Position numbers and translations under genes: made by a program
NCBI GenBank assembly: GCA_036257565.1
Contig: DATAFH010000006.1
Location: 1-64,000, forward strand
Origin: DASSUW01 sp036257565
GTDB taxonomy: Bacteria; Actinomycetota; Thermoleophilia; Solirubrobacterales; Solirubrobacteraceae
Length of the DNA: 64,000 bases
Direction: 5' to 3'
Shown here: positions 47,675-56,257 of the stretch, piece by piece
Layout of the letters: the number at the start of each line of letters is the position of its first letter
How positions within the stretch are numbered: position 1 is the stretch's first letter
Notes under the pieces: model-generated
What the model was told of the DNA's origin: nothing
The model's input: only the letters and a program-made list of their open reading frames with translations
The model's database searches: none

Positions 47675-49318
47675 TCAGACGAGGTCGCGCTCGAACGCGA
47701 ATGCGCTCGCCTCGGTTCGTGAGGAGACGCGCAGCTTGGCGAAGATGTTCTGGATGTGGCGCGCGACCGTGCGCTCGCTGATCACCAGCGCCGATGCGAC
47801 CTGGCGGTTGGTCTTGCCGGCGGCGACCAGCCTGAGCACCTCGAGCTCGCGCGCTGTCAGCCCGTGAGCGCTGGGGAGCCCGGAGCTTGGCATCAGCGCC
47901 TCGACGCGGGCGAGGGCAGGCACGGCGCCGAGCTGCGCCAACACGCCGCGGGCGGCCTCGAGCTCCATCGCGGCCGTGTCCTCGTCGCCGAGCGAGCGGC
48001 ATGCCAGCCCGACCAGCACGCGGCAGCGCGCGGCCTCATACGGCGCTGTCAGCTCCTGCCACATCTTCGCGCTGCGGCGCGCCGCCGCCAGGCCGGCCTG
48101 GGGGTCGCCGTCGGCCAGCGCCACGATTGCGCGCGCGTAGGCGGACATCGCCTGCAACGCGTCGCTGCCCTGCCGCTGCGCGATCTCCTCGAGCTGGCGA
48201 CACGCGCTGCGGGCAGTCTCGACGTCCTCGGCGTCCAGCATGATCTCGACATAGGCGGACAGCAGCGCAGCACGCTTCAGCGGCGAGGTGGTTTCGCCCA
48301 CCGCGCGCCGGATCCCGGCCGCCGCGGCATCGCGATTGCCTTGCGCCATTCGCAGCAGCGCGAGTCCCGGCTGTGGCTCAGACCCGTACCTGGTCGCCTC
48401 GCGGTACGCGGCCTCAGCCGCGTCGGGCTCGCCTCGCAGCCGATGGATCTCGCCCTGCCGATAGAGGGCGGCGCCGCACGCGATCTGATTCAGGACGCCC
48501 TCCGTGAAGCGTTCGGCGGCGCGTCCCGCCTCCTGGAGCGCCTCGTCCCACGCGCCCTGCAGCTGCATGATCTCGGCCCGATGGACCAGGCACAGGCCGT
48601 TGTGAGCGACCATCTCCGGCTGGCTCTCGCACCACCGCGTCAACGCGTCGGTCCACTCGCGAGCGCGGCGGATTTCGTACGCGTTCCGGCAGAAGGCGAT
48701 CGTGTTGCAGTAGACGATGCCCGTGACGACCGGCGACAGCTGCCCGCCAGTCGCGACCACCAAGGCCTCGTCGATCAGCCGCAGTCCGTCCTCGACGCGC
48801 CCCTGCGCGAGCAGCGCGCGGCCCTGGTCGTCCCGGGCCAGCCAGACCAGATCCGCGTCACCGAAGCGCTCGCCGATCGCGGCCGCCTCGGCCGCCGTAG
48901 CGCAGCCGGCCTCCCAGTCACCGCGCGCCATCTGCTCGAGCCACGCAGGTACCAGCAGCCAGCCCCGTTCCACCGAGTCGCGCCCGTCTTGCTCGAGCAG
49001 CCGTTGCGCGCGCGCGAACCATCCGCCCGCGCGACCCGTCTCGCCGCGAAACAGCATGTTGTGCCCGATCCAGAATGCGCAGTGAACGGCGCGCAACGCC
49101 TCGCCGATATTCAGGTACGCCAGATGTGCCCGCTCCAAGCCGCTCACGTAGTCGTCATCGCGGCCGAGCATGTACGCCGATCGGGCGAAGAGCTCTAGAT
49201 CTTCGGCGTCCAGGCCCACCGCTTCGTCGGCGGCCGTCAGCGCCGTGTACGCCTCCAGCCACGCCCGCATGGCGTAGGACTCGCGGCCCCGTTCGAGCTC
49301 CGCGACAGCACGATCCAC
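47675..49318 (-). CDS. LuxR-type transcriptional regulator with TPR-like helical repeats
   Basis: A 547-residue regulator. The C-terminal 65 residues are a GerE/LuxR helix-turn-helix: LTARELEVLRLVAAGKTNRQ, VASALVISERTVARHIQNIF, AKLRVSSRTEASAFAFERDL. The remaining 470 residues are a solenoid of Ala-rich helix pairs (such as WLLVPAWLEQMARGDWEAGC, ALYRQGEIHRLRGEPDAAEA, AYREATRYG), that is TPR-like repeats. Unlike MalT/LAL regulators there is no N-terminal ATPase, and unlike NarL types no receiver domain. The signal is therefore probably a protein or peptide bound by the repeats. The GTG at 49318 has GGAG upstream; the sulfatase gene ends 74 bp further on and could share its transcript. Confidence 0.88.
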   Translation of the reverse strand: MDRAVAELERGRESYAMRAWLEAYTALTAADEAVGLDAEDLELFARSAYMLGRDDDYVSGLERAHLAYLNIGEALRAVHCAFWIGHNMLFRGETGRAGGWFARAQRLLEQDGRDSVERGWLLVPAWLEQMARGDWEAGCATAAEAAAIGERFGDADLVWLARDDQGRALLAQGRVEDGLRLIDEALVVATGGQLSPVVTGIVYCNTIAFCRNAYEIRRAREWTDALTRWCESQPEMVAHNGLCLVHRAEIMQLQGAWDEALQEAGRAAERFTEGVLNQIACGAALYRQGEIHRLRGEPDAAEAAYREATRYGSEPQPGLALLRMAQGNRDAAAAGIRRAVGETTSPLKRAALLSAYVEIMLDAEDVETARSACRQLEEIAQRQGSDALQAMSAYARAIVALADGDPQAGLAAARRSAKMWQELTAPYEAARCRVLVGLACRSLGDEDTAAMELEAARGVLAQLGAVPALARVEALMPSSGLPSAHGLTARELEVLRLVAAGKTNRQVASALVISERTVARHIQNIFAKLRVSSRTEASAFAFERDLV

Positions 49319-49392
49319 GGCTCCATTATCGTCGCCCACATCCGCGGCGGCTACGGCTTCGGGTCCAGCGCGATCGTCGTGCCCGCGTAGCG

Positions 49393-50871
49393 CTACATGC
49401 CCGGCGGGATGGCGGGAGCACGGCCCGCCGCCCAGCATTGGGTGGCCCCGCGGCAGCGGCGATAGCGGTCGAGGGCCGCGCTGAGCTGTGACTGGGCCTC
49501 GGGACTCAGGGTCGCGGCGCGGTTGACGAGCTCGGCGGGGTCGCTCCGGCGGTCGTAGAACTCGCGGTCGCCGTTCTCGTACTCGACGTACGTGATGTTC
49601 GGGGTGCGCAGGGCGTCGTAGGAGTTCGGCATCCCCATCGCCCAGCCCTGGATGTCGGGGTCGCCGGGCACGAGCCGCGGGTGGGCGTGCTCGACGAGCA
49701 GGGCACGGCGCCAGCGCTTCGGCTGCCGCCCCTGGATCACGCCAACGAGCGACCGGCCGTTGCGGCGGCCGTTCGCGCGCCGCCGGCCCGCCCAGTCCTC
49801 GAACGTCGGCGCCAGGTCGACCGTCCCCGCCAGCGCGGACGTGTGCGAGCTCGCCGGCACGTCCGGCCCGACGACCACCAGCGGCACGCGGAGGTCGTGG
49901 TCGAACGCCGTCCGCTTGCCGAACGTCAGCCGGTGCTGACCGAGGTGGTAGCCGTTGTCGGACCCGAACACGATGTACGTGTTGTCGAGCAGCTTCTCCC
50001 GCCGCAGCTTGGCGCGCACCTGTCCGATCAGCTCGTCGAGCGCCTGCACGGAGCGGGCCCGCTGCCGGCTGTTGCGCAGCGTGCGCAGGTACTGCTCCGG
50101 CGTCAGCGGCGGACGCGCTCCCAGCCACGTCGGCGGGTTCTGCGTCAGCGCGTTGAAGCCCGGTCCGAGCGGCAGCGGCATGTCACGGAACCGCCACCGG
50201 TGGCGCGGGGCGGCGCGGGCCGGCCGGTGCGGCGCGAAGCTCGAGACCTTGATGAAGAACGGGCGCTTGCCGCGGTGGATGAACTTCACCGCCCGCCGGG
50301 CGAGGACATCGGTCAGGTACGCGCGACGGTGGTGGCCGAAGCGCACTAGCTTCCCCTTGTCGGACATCGTGTAGCCGAAGCCCGAGTAGCCCTGGTTGGT
50401 CACGAACCACTCGTTCCAGCCGGGCTCCACGCCGTGCCGGGAGGGGATGTACCCGTTGAGGTACTTGCCGACCAGCGCGGTCCGGTAGCCGAGCTGCTGC
50501 AGCGAGATGCCGACGCTGCGCATCCGCGCGCCCCGGTTCCGGAACGCGGAGTAGCCGCCCTCGGGCGGCGAGTTGGTGAGCACGTGGGTGTTGTGCGGGA
50601 ACTGCCCGCTGAGGATCGTCGCCCGCGAGCTGCAGCACAGCGAGTCCGCGACCACGAACTGGTCGAACGTCATGCCGTCGCGCTGCATCTTTCGGACCTC
50701 GGGCATCACCGGGATGAGGTCCCACGACAGGTCGTCCGCCAACACGTAGACGATGTTCGGCGGACGCTCCACCGCCGCGGCCGCCGGCTGGGCAGCCGCG
50801 AGCAACGCGGCCCACGCCACGCAGACGAGAACGAATCGCGTGCCGCCGGAGCCGAGCACAGACGAACACAT
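49393..50871 (-). CDS. Secreted sulfatase (alkaline-phosphatase superfamily)
   Basis: A 492-residue exported hydrolase. Signal peptide FVLVCVAWAALLAAAQPAAA, then PPNIVYVLADDLSWD with the metal-binding Asp pair. The active-site segment, normally C-x-P-S-R where Cys becomes formylglycine, reads DSLCCSSRATILSGQFPHNT, so Pro is Ser. LVGKYLNGY gives the Lys, and VFGSDNGYHLGQHRL the second Asp/Asn/His set. TGQ-type elements and the C-terminal DREFYDRRSDPAELVNRAAT are those of arylsulfatases and choline-sulfatase relatives. An anaerobic or aerobic maturase is not in the window. It may release sulfate from sulfated polysaccharide or phenols; whether the Ser variant is converted to formylglycine is open. 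Confidence 0.88.
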   Translation of the reverse strand: MCSSVLGSGGTRFVLVCVAWAALLAAAQPAAAAVERPPNIVYVLADDLSWDLIPVMPEVRKMQRDGMTFDQFVVADSLCCSSRATILSGQFPHNTHVLTNSPPEGGYSAFRNRGARMRSVGISLQQLGYRTALVGKYLNGYIPSRHGVEPGWNEWFVTNQGYSGFGYTMSDKGKLVRFGHHRRAYLTDVLARRAVKFIHRGKRPFFIKVSSFAPHRPARAAPRHRWRFRDMPLPLGPGFNALTQNPPTWLGARPPLTPEQYLRTLRNSRQRARSVQALDELIGQVRAKLRREKLLDNTYIVFGSDNGYHLGQHRLTFGKRTAFDHDLRVPLVVVGPDVPASSHTSALAGTVDLAPTFEDWAGRRRANGRRNGRSLVGVIQGRQPKRWRRALLVEHAHPRLVPGDPDIQGWAMGMPNSYDALRTPNITYVEYENGDREFYDRRSDPAELVNRAATLSPEAQSQLSAALDRYRRCRGATQCWAAGRAPAIPPGM

Positions 50872-50935
50872 CTGAGCACATCGACCGGCAGAACGCGGAA
50901 CCGGCTCAGCGCGGCGGCTGCTAGGTTGCGCCGCC

Positions 50936-51538
50936 GTGAGCCCAGAGATCATGCGCCGGTACCACAACATCATCCGGCGGACCGGTGTCAGGCCCCAGCG
51001 CGCGCTCGAGGTGGGCGGTGTGATGGGGAAGGGGTCGCTCCTGCGCTTCCCGGAGCTGGCCGGCGCCCAGCGCTTCTGCCTCAACCTCGCCGAGATGCCG
51101 AGCGCCGACGGCATCACGTCGATCACCGGCAACGCGAACAAGATGGACATGTTCCAGGACGAGTCGTTCGACCTCATCCTGTGCTCCTCGACGCTCGAGC
51201 ACGACAAGCACTTCTGGCTGTCGGTGGCCGAGATGAAGCGCGTCCTGCGGCCCGGCGGCATGCTCGTGATCGGCGTCCCCGGCTACACGAAGCGCGACGA
51301 CGATCATGGCCGCTCGACCGTCACGTACAAGGTCCACTTCAAGTTCGACTACTACCGCTTCAGCGAGCAGGCGGTTCGCGAGGTGTTCTTCGACGGCATG
51401 GAGAACGTGAAGGTGTCCGCCGTGCTCACGCCGCCGCGCCTGCTCGCCCACGGCCGCAAGCCCGGCGGCCGCGATGCGCGCACGACCGCCGCCGAGGCGG
51501 TCCGGGGCCTACGCCGCGCGCTGCCCAGCCGCGCGTAG
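50936..51538 (+). CDS. Class I SAM-dependent methyltransferase
   Basis: A 200-residue Rossmann-fold methyltransferase: RALEVGGVMGKGSLLRFPEL (motif I region, somewhat degenerate), ITGNANKMDMFQDESFDLIL then CSSTLEHDKHFWLSVAEMKR (motif IV), VLRPGGMLVIGVPGYTKRDD (motif VI). The acceptor could be a sugar, lipid or small molecule; the EHD....S..EM.R.LRPGG pattern is that of Methyltransf_11 enzymes often found with glycosyltransferases. It starts with GTG 64 bp from the divergent sulfatase start, and its end overlaps the opposing ParB-like gene by 30 bases. Confidence 0.85.
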   Translation: MSPEIMRRYHNIIRRTGVRPQRALEVGGVMGKGSLLRFPELAGAQRFCLNLAEMPSADGITSITGNANKMDMFQDESFDLILCSSTLEHDKHFWLSVAEMKRVLRPGGMLVIGVPGYTKRDDDHGRSTVTYKVHFKFDYYRFSEQAVREVFFDGMENVKVSAVLTPPRLLAHGRKPGGRDARTTAAEAVRGLRRALPSRA

Positions 51539-52057
51539 CTCGACGACGTCCGCCTCGATGTCGCTCGCGCCGAGCGCGCGCGCCACGGACACGCGGTGGT
51601 GGCCGTCGCGCACGAAGTGGCGGCCGGAGAATCGGTAGACGGAGATCGGCGGGAACGGGTTCCCGCCGCGGGCGCTGAGCCACAGCTGCATCCAGCGCTC
51701 CCGGCTCCAGGCCGGCGGGCGGAAGGCGGCGTCGAAGCTCTCGGCCTTGTGGCGATCGGTCGTCCCGGCGATCGAGTCGAGAGCGATCGTCTGCACGCCG
51801 AGCCGGTGGCGCGGCGCCGTGGCCGCCCACCCCGCGTCGTCGGGCAGGTAGGCGAGCGTGCCGGAGCGACCGCGGGTCAGCCGCCGGTAGGCCCGCTCGG
51901 CCTCGATCCGGCTCACGCCCGCGAAGCCCAGCGCGCGGTCGATGCCGAGCAGAGCGGCGATGAAGCCGAGAAGGAAGCCGCCGAGACCTCCGAGCGCCAG
52001 CGCCGCGCCGCCCAGCGCGGCGGGGAGGATGAAGGGGAAGAGGGCGGCGCGGCGCAT
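51509..52057 (-). CDS. Membrane-anchored protein with ParB/sulfiredoxin-like domain
   Basis: A 182-residue protein. Residues 5-40 form a Gly/Ala/Leu helix pair (LFPFILPAALGGAALALGGL). A helical region (RIEAERAYRRLTRGRSGTLA) precedes VQTIALDSIAGTTDRHKAES and the domain at about 130-175: ISVYRFSGRHFVRDGHHRVS, VARALGASDIEADVVEL. The R-DGHHR-x-x-x-A-x-x-x-G core is the ParB N-terminal/sulfiredoxin fold, but the protein has no partner ParA, centromere motif or HTH. It may bind a nucleotide. It begins two bases after the glycosyltransferase stop and so is the last gene of a four-gene leftward operon. Confidence 0.7.
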   Translation of the reverse strand: MRRAALFPFILPAALGGAALALGGLGGFLLGFIAALLGIDRALGFAGVSRIEAERAYRRLTRGRSGTLAYLPDDAGWAATAPRHRLGVQTIALDSIAGTTDRHKAESFDAAFRPPAWSRERWMQLWLSARGGNPFPPISVYRFSGRHFVRDGHHRVSVARALGASDIEADVVELRAAGQRAA

Positions 52058-52059
52058 CA

Positions 52060-53262
52060 CTAGGTTCTTCGCTCGAGCGCGCCGCGGTGTGACCACGCCT
52101 CGAGCGCCGCGGCGGCGGTCGCCCCGCTGTCGTGCGCCGCCATCCAGCGCGAGACCGCCGCCGCGCGCTCCCGCAGCGCGCGTTGCGCCAGCGCCCGCTG
52201 CACGGCCAACCGCACGCCACGCGGCGTCGCGAAGCGTCGCGGCAGGCGCACGCCGAGCCCGGCCCAGTCCACGCGGGCGGCGTTCTCCGCCATGTCGCCG
52301 CCGGCCGGCGACACGACGACCGGACAGCCGCACGACAGGGCGCGCACCAGCGTCCCGTGGCCGCCGTGGGTGACCACGAGGTCGCAGGCCGGCATCGTGC
52401 CCGAGTAGGAGAGCCAGGGCACGAGGGCCGCGTTGCCCGGGACGCGCAGTGGCGGCGACGGCTGCCGCCCATTCCACGTCGCGATCACCCGCACCGGCTC
52501 GCCGGCCAGCCCGTCGAGCGCCGCGCGCAGCAGCCGGTGCTCCGGGTCCTGGGCGGTCGAGGGGGCCACGAGCACGACCGGGCCGTCGCCGGGCGGCGGC
52601 GCGACCCGCTCGGCCGGCGGCTCCCACAGCAGCGGCCCGACGATGCGCAGCCACGGCGGCCAATCGCGCGGGTACTCGAGCTGCGGGAGCGTGGCGACGA
52701 GCGCCAGCGAGCGCGAGACGCCGGTGTGCACCCACGGCAGCGGGGCAAGCCCGAGCCGCGCGCGGCAGGTGTTGTACTCGCGCCGGCCCTGCTCGAGCCC
52801 GCGCGCCATGAGCCCGTCGGTGGCCCGCCACAGCGCCCGGCCGGCGGCCGTGCGCGGCCGCCGAGCGCCTATCGAGTACGGCGGGAAGCCGGGCGGCAGG
52901 TGTGGGTGCAGGTGGGGGACGAGCGTCGCGACCGGAACGCCCTCGAGCTCGGCGGCGAGCGCCGGCGCCGGCGTGAGGATGTCCGAGACCGCGATGTCCG
53001 GAGCCGCTTCCCGCACTGCCGGCTGCGTCTCCCGCGCGGCGCGGACTGCCGCCTCGTAGGGGTTGAGCGGCCGCTCGCGCGTGGGGAACACCTGATACTC
53101 GGGCGCGGCCGCGAACGCCATCCCCGCCGCCGTGGCCGGCTCCGCCCAGCGCCGCCAGGTCTGCAGCGTGACCTCGTGCCCGCGGGCGACCAGCGCCTGG
53201 CCGAGGGCCAGCATCGGGAATGCGTGCCCGGGGTCCCCGAAGGCGCCGAGGAAGATCTTCAA
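52060..53262 (-). CDS. GT1-type (UGT/macrolide-like) glycosyltransferase
   Basis: A 400-residue GT-B enzyme. The N-terminal domain has IFLGAFGDPGHAFPMLALGQ, ALVARGHEVTLQTWRRW. The C-terminal donor domain has VVLVAPSTAQDPEHRLLRAA and the signature CDLVVTHGGHGTLVRALSCG, CPVVVSPAGGDMAENAARVD, WAGLGVRLPRR, as in glycosyltransferases that decorate lipids or natural products with NDP-sugars. Acceptor unknown. The start is an unusual TTG at 53262 that overlaps the stop of the upstream oxidoreductase gene (TTGA), directly before the conserved KIFLG strand, so it is translated by coupling. Confidence 0.87.
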   Translation of the reverse strand: MKIFLGAFGDPGHAFPMLALGQALVARGHEVTLQTWRRWAEPATAAGMAFAAAPEYQVFPTRERPLNPYEAAVRAARETQPAVREAAPDIAVSDILTPAPALAAELEGVPVATLVPHLHPHLPPGFPPYSIGARRPRTAAGRALWRATDGLMARGLEQGRREYNTCRARLGLAPLPWVHTGVSRSLALVATLPQLEYPRDWPPWLRIVGPLLWEPPAERVAPPPGDGPVVLVAPSTAQDPEHRLLRAALDGLAGEPVRVIATWNGRQPSPPLRVPGNAALVPWLSYSGTMPACDLVVTHGGHGTLVRALSCGCPVVVSPAGGDMAENAARVDWAGLGVRLPRRFATPRGVRLAVQRALAQRALRERAAAVSRWMAAHDSGATAAAALEAWSHRGALERRT

Positions 53263-54299
53263 GCCGCGAGCTCGGCGACGTGCCGGAGCTGCTGCAGGCG
53301 ATCCTCGAGGTTCCACGCCATCGGGGAGACCATGAGCGTGCCGACGCCGGCGTCCCGGAACACCGCGAGCCGGTCGCGCATGCGGTCCGGCGGCCCGCAC
53401 AGGGAGACGGTGTCGATCAGCTCCTCGGGCAGCGCCGCCGCCGCCTCGTCGCGCTTGCCCTCGAGGTAGAGGTCCTGGACACGCTGGGCGGCGTCCTCGA
53501 ACCCGTAGCGGCGCACGAGCGCGTTGTAAAAGTTCTTGCCCCGTGACCCCATGCCGCCCACGTACAGCGCCACGTACGGCCGCATGGCGTCCCGCGCACT
53601 GCCGACATCGTCCGAGACCATCACGTTCACCGTCGGCGCGATCTCGAAGTCGCCGAACCCCTTGCCGTTCCCGGCGCGGGCGAAGCCCTCCTCGAGCAGC
53701 GGCCGGAACTCCGCCACGTGCTCGGGCGAGAACAGCGTGGGGATCCAGCCGTCGGCGATCTCGGCCGCCAGCGTCGTGTTCTTCGGCCCGATCGCGGCCA
53801 AGAACACCGGGATCTGCTCCTGCACGGGCGCGATCGTGAGCCTCAGCGCGCGGCCGGGGCCGTCCGGCAGCGGGAGCTCGAGCGTCTCGCCCTTGTACTC
53901 CACCCGCTGGCGCGAGAGCGCCATCCGCACGACCTCGACGTACTCGCGCGTGCGCTGGAGCTGGCGGCCGAACCGCTGCCCGTGCCAGCCCTCAGCGACC
54001 TGCGGCCCGGACGACCCGATGCCGAGGATCATCCGGCCGCCGGAGAGCTGGTCGAGCGTGGCCGCCGTCATCGCCGTCATCGCCGCCGAGCGCCCCGGCA
54101 TCTGGAAGATCGCCGAGCCGAGCCGAATCCTCGTGGTGGCCTGGGCGAGCCAGCCGAGGATGGTGGCGGCGTCCGACCCGTAGGCCTCCGCGCTCCACAC
54201 CGAGTCGTAGCCCAGCCGCTCCGCCTCCTGCACGAGCCGCAGCTGCTCGTCCGCGCTCAGGCCGAGCCCCCAGTATCCGATGTGCAGACCGAGCTTCAC
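53259..54299 (-). CDS. LLM class (F420-dependent type) oxidoreductase
   Basis: A 346-residue luciferase-like TIM barrel: LGLHIGYWGLGLSADEQLRL, VQEAERLGYDSVWSAEAYGS, TRIRLGSAIFQMPGRSAAMT, LDQLSGGRMILGIGSSGPQV, PVFLAAIGPKNTTLAAEIAD, GWIPTLFSPEHVAEFRPLL and, near the end, CGPPDRMRDRLAVFRDAGVG. This subgroup (with the GLGIG.SGPQV..GWHG loop) uses the deazaflavin F420 in Actinobacteria. The substrate is not predictable. It heads the operon with the glycosyltransferase and lies 16 bp after the response regulator gene in the same direction. GTG 54299 begins the first barrel strand. Confidence 0.9.
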   Translation of the reverse strand: MKLGLHIGYWGLGLSADEQLRLVQEAERLGYDSVWSAEAYGSDAATILGWLAQATTRIRLGSAIFQMPGRSAAMTAMTAATLDQLSGGRMILGIGSSGPQVAEGWHGQRFGRQLQRTREYVEVVRMALSRQRVEYKGETLELPLPDGPGRALRLTIAPVQEQIPVFLAAIGPKNTTLAAEIADGWIPTLFSPEHVAEFRPLLEEGFARAGNGKGFGDFEIAPTVNVMVSDDVGSARDAMRPYVALYVGGMGSRGKNFYNALVRRYGFEDAAQRVQDLYLEGKRDEAAAALPEELIDTVSLCGPPDRMRDRLAVFRDAGVGTLMVSPMAWNLEDRLQQLRHVAELAA

Positions 54300-54315
54300 G
54301 CGCGGCGCGACGCTA

Positions 54316-54690
54316 TCATCCGGTCGCGCCGATCCGATCCACCAGGCGCAGCAGGTGGAGCGGGGAGAACGGCTTCGTGAGGAAGAGGTCCGCGCCCGCC
54401 GCGAGCGCACCGCTCTCGGCCTGCGGGCCCGACGCGCCGGTCAGCATCACGATCGTCGCGCCGGCCGTGGCGGGGTCCGAGCGCAGGCGCCGGCACGCCT
54501 CGATCCCGTCCAGCCGCGGCATCTCGACGTCGAGGAACACGATCTCCGGCCGCGAGTCGACGGCCTGCTCGACCGCGTCCACGCCGTTGGCGGCCTCCTC
54601 GAGCCGGTAGCCCGACACGTCCTCCAGCGTCGTGGCGATCAGCCGGCGGATCGCGGCGTCGTCGTCGACGATGAGGATCGTGCGCGTCAT
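54316..54690 (-). CDS. Stand-alone response regulator receiver
   Basis: A 124-residue CheY-like domain with no output domain. TILIVDDDAAIRRLIATTLE has the acidic pocket, EIVFLDVEMPRLDGIEACRR the phosphorylated Asp, IVMLTGASGPQAESGALAAG the switch Thr and ADLFLTKPFSPLHLLRLVDR the Lys. All are conserved. It overlaps the HD-GYP gene by four bases (ATGA), so the two proteins very probably act together: the receiver would pass a kinase signal to the phosphodiesterase. The histidine kinase is not in the window. Confidence 0.92.
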   Translation of the reverse strand: MTRTILIVDDDAAIRRLIATTLEDVSGYRLEEAANGVDAVEQAVDSRPEIVFLDVEMPRLDGIEACRRLRSDPATAGATIVMLTGASGPQAESGALAAGADLFLTKPFSPLHLLRLVDRIGATG

Positions 54691-55415
54691 GACACGGTGT
54701 CCCGGATCTCCGTCAGCCGGTCGTCGGGGAGCGTGTCGAAGGCGGCGACCACCTCGGGGTCGAACTGCGAGCCCGAGTTGTCCCGGATCTCCTCTCGCGC
54801 GCGTGAGAAGCGGGTGGCGCGGCGGTACGGCCGGTCGGTGGTGAGCGCGTCGAGCGCGTCGGCGACCGCGAAGACGCGGGCGGCGAGCGGGATCGCGTCG
54901 CCGGCCAGGCGGTCCGGGTAGCCGTCGCCGTCCCAACGCTCGTGGTGGTGGCGGACGACGAGCTTGCCGTCGCCGAGGAAGTCGACGTCGCGCAGGATCT
55001 CCGAGCCGATCACCGGATGCTGGGCGACGAGCGAGAACTCCTCCTCGCTCAGCGGTTCGGGCTTGAAGAGGATCGCGTCCGGGACGGCCAGCTTGCCCAC
55101 GTCGTGAAGCAGGAACCCGAACTCGAGGCCCGGCGCGGTGATCGTGTCCAGCCCGATCGCCTCGGCCAGCGCGATCCCGTAGGCGGTCACGCGCTCGGCG
55201 TGCTTGCCCGTGTAGGCGTCGCGCGCCTCGACCGCGTTCGACAGCGCCCGCACCGTGGCCTTGTACGACCGCCGCAGCTCCTGGGCACGGCTGCGCTCCT
55301 GCTTGAACACCTCGCGCAGGTCGGCGGCGTACCGCTCGAGCTGCTGCTGGCGGGCATGCGCCTCCCGCTCCGTCCGATCGAGGCGCTCCTGCAGCAGGGT
55401 GTCGGCTTCGTCCAT
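54687..55415 (-). CDS. HD-GYP domain cyclic di-GMP phosphodiesterase
   Basis: A 242-residue cytoplasmic protein. Residues 1-60 are a coiled coil (EADTLLQERLDRTEREAHAR, QQQLERYAADLREVFKQERS). The HD-GYP domain follows: SNAVEARDAYTGKHAERVTA, GFLLHDVGKLAVPDAILFKP, QHPVIGSEIL, VVRHHHERWDGDGYPDRLAG and ARVFAVADALDALTTDRPYR. The HD pair, the HHHE.WDG.GYP motif and the later Asp are complete, so it should hydrolyse c-di-GMP to pGpG or GMP. It is coupled to a receiver protein. Since the window also contains a c-di-GMP riboswitch and a PilZ protein, it is a plausible controller of the pilus programme. Confidence 0.9.
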   Translation of the reverse strand: MDEADTLLQERLDRTEREAHARQQQLERYAADLREVFKQERSRAQELRRSYKATVRALSNAVEARDAYTGKHAERVTAYGIALAEAIGLDTITAPGLEFGFLLHDVGKLAVPDAILFKPEPLSEEEFSLVAQHPVIGSEILRDVDFLGDGKLVVRHHHERWDGDGYPDRLAGDAIPLAARVFAVADALDALTTDRPYRRATRFSRAREEIRDNSGSQFDPEVVAAFDTLPDDRLTEIRDTVS

Positions 55416-55490
55416 GTAGTCACCCGTCCCGCGATGTCCACCGTACTGAGGGCGAGAACGCTCGTGCGCCGCAGGACTTGCGCAAAGTTC

Positions 55491-56213
55491 TCACACGCCC
55501 TCGCCCGCCCGCTGGAAGACGATCTCGGGCACGATGCAGGCGGGGGAGAGGCGCAGCAGGAACCGCACCGCGTGGGCCACGTCCTCGGTGCGGATCATCT
55601 CGTCGGCCCCGACCTGCTGCTTGATGAAGTCGCTCATCGGCGTGTCCACGAACCCGGGGCAGAGCGCGACCGACTTCACGCCATCGGAGTTGAGCTCCTT
55701 GTTCATCGCCTGCGTGTAGCCGATCACGGCGGCCTTGGTGGCCGAGTAGACCGACAGCCACGGCTGGCCGGACTTGCCGGCGATCGAGGCGAGGTTCACG
55801 ACCAGCGCGTTGCGGTGCTCCGCCCCCGCGGCCCGCAGCAGGTCGACCGTCTCGCGGTAGAAGAGGATGATCGCCCGCAGATTGAGGTCGAGTTGCATGT
55901 CGACGCGCTTCGTCTGGTGCTCCCCGGCGGCAGCGCCGAAGCCGACGCCCGCGCTGTTGACGAGCATGTCGAGACGGCCGAAGCGGTCCCGGTGGGCGGC
56001 CACGACACGCTGGACGTCCTCCTCGGCCCTGAGGTTCGCCGCGACCTCCTCGACTTCGTGCCCGGCGGCGCGGAGCTCCTCCACGGCGGCCGCGAGCTTC
56101 TCAGGCCGGCGGGCCGCCACGGTCAGGCCGTAGCCCTCCTCGCCCAGTGCGTGCGCGATGGCGAGGCCGATGCCACTCGAGGCTCCGGTGACGAGGGCGG
56201 CGCGATCTGGCAT
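55491..56213 (-). CDS. Short-chain dehydrogenase/reductase
   Basis: A 240-residue classical SDR: the NAD(P)-binding motif is AALVTGASSGIGLAIAHALG, the NNAG-type motif LVNSAGVGFGAAAG, and the catalytic set is Asn in LNLRAIILFYRE, Ser in VVNLASIAGKSG and Tyr-x-x-x-Lys in WLSVYSATKAAVIGYTQAM, then CPGFVDTPMSDF. AARRPEKL after the second strand favours NADP. The substrate is unknown. It faces the metallopeptidase gene with 44 bp between the two start codons. Confidence 0.9.
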   Translation of the reverse strand: MPDRAALVTGASSGIGLAIAHALGEEGYGLTVAARRPEKLAAAVEELRAAGHEVEEVAANLRAEEDVQRVVAAHRDRFGRLDMLVNSAGVGFGAAAGEHQTKRVDMQLDLNLRAIILFYRETVDLLRAAGAEHRNALVVNLASIAGKSGQPWLSVYSATKAAVIGYTQAMNKELNSDGVKSVALCPGFVDTPMSDFIKQQVGADEMIRTEDVAHAVRFLLRLSPACIVPEIVFQRAGEGV

Positions 56214-56257
56214 GAAGTCAACGTCCTTTCAGCGGCTGATCCGCTATCCAATCAGGG

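Noticed and set aside
51509..52057. A chromosome-partitioning ParB
   Set aside because: Only the ParB/sulfiredoxin-like core is shared. There is no HTH or CTP-switch motif set, no parA and no parS nearby, and the protein starts with a membrane anchor.
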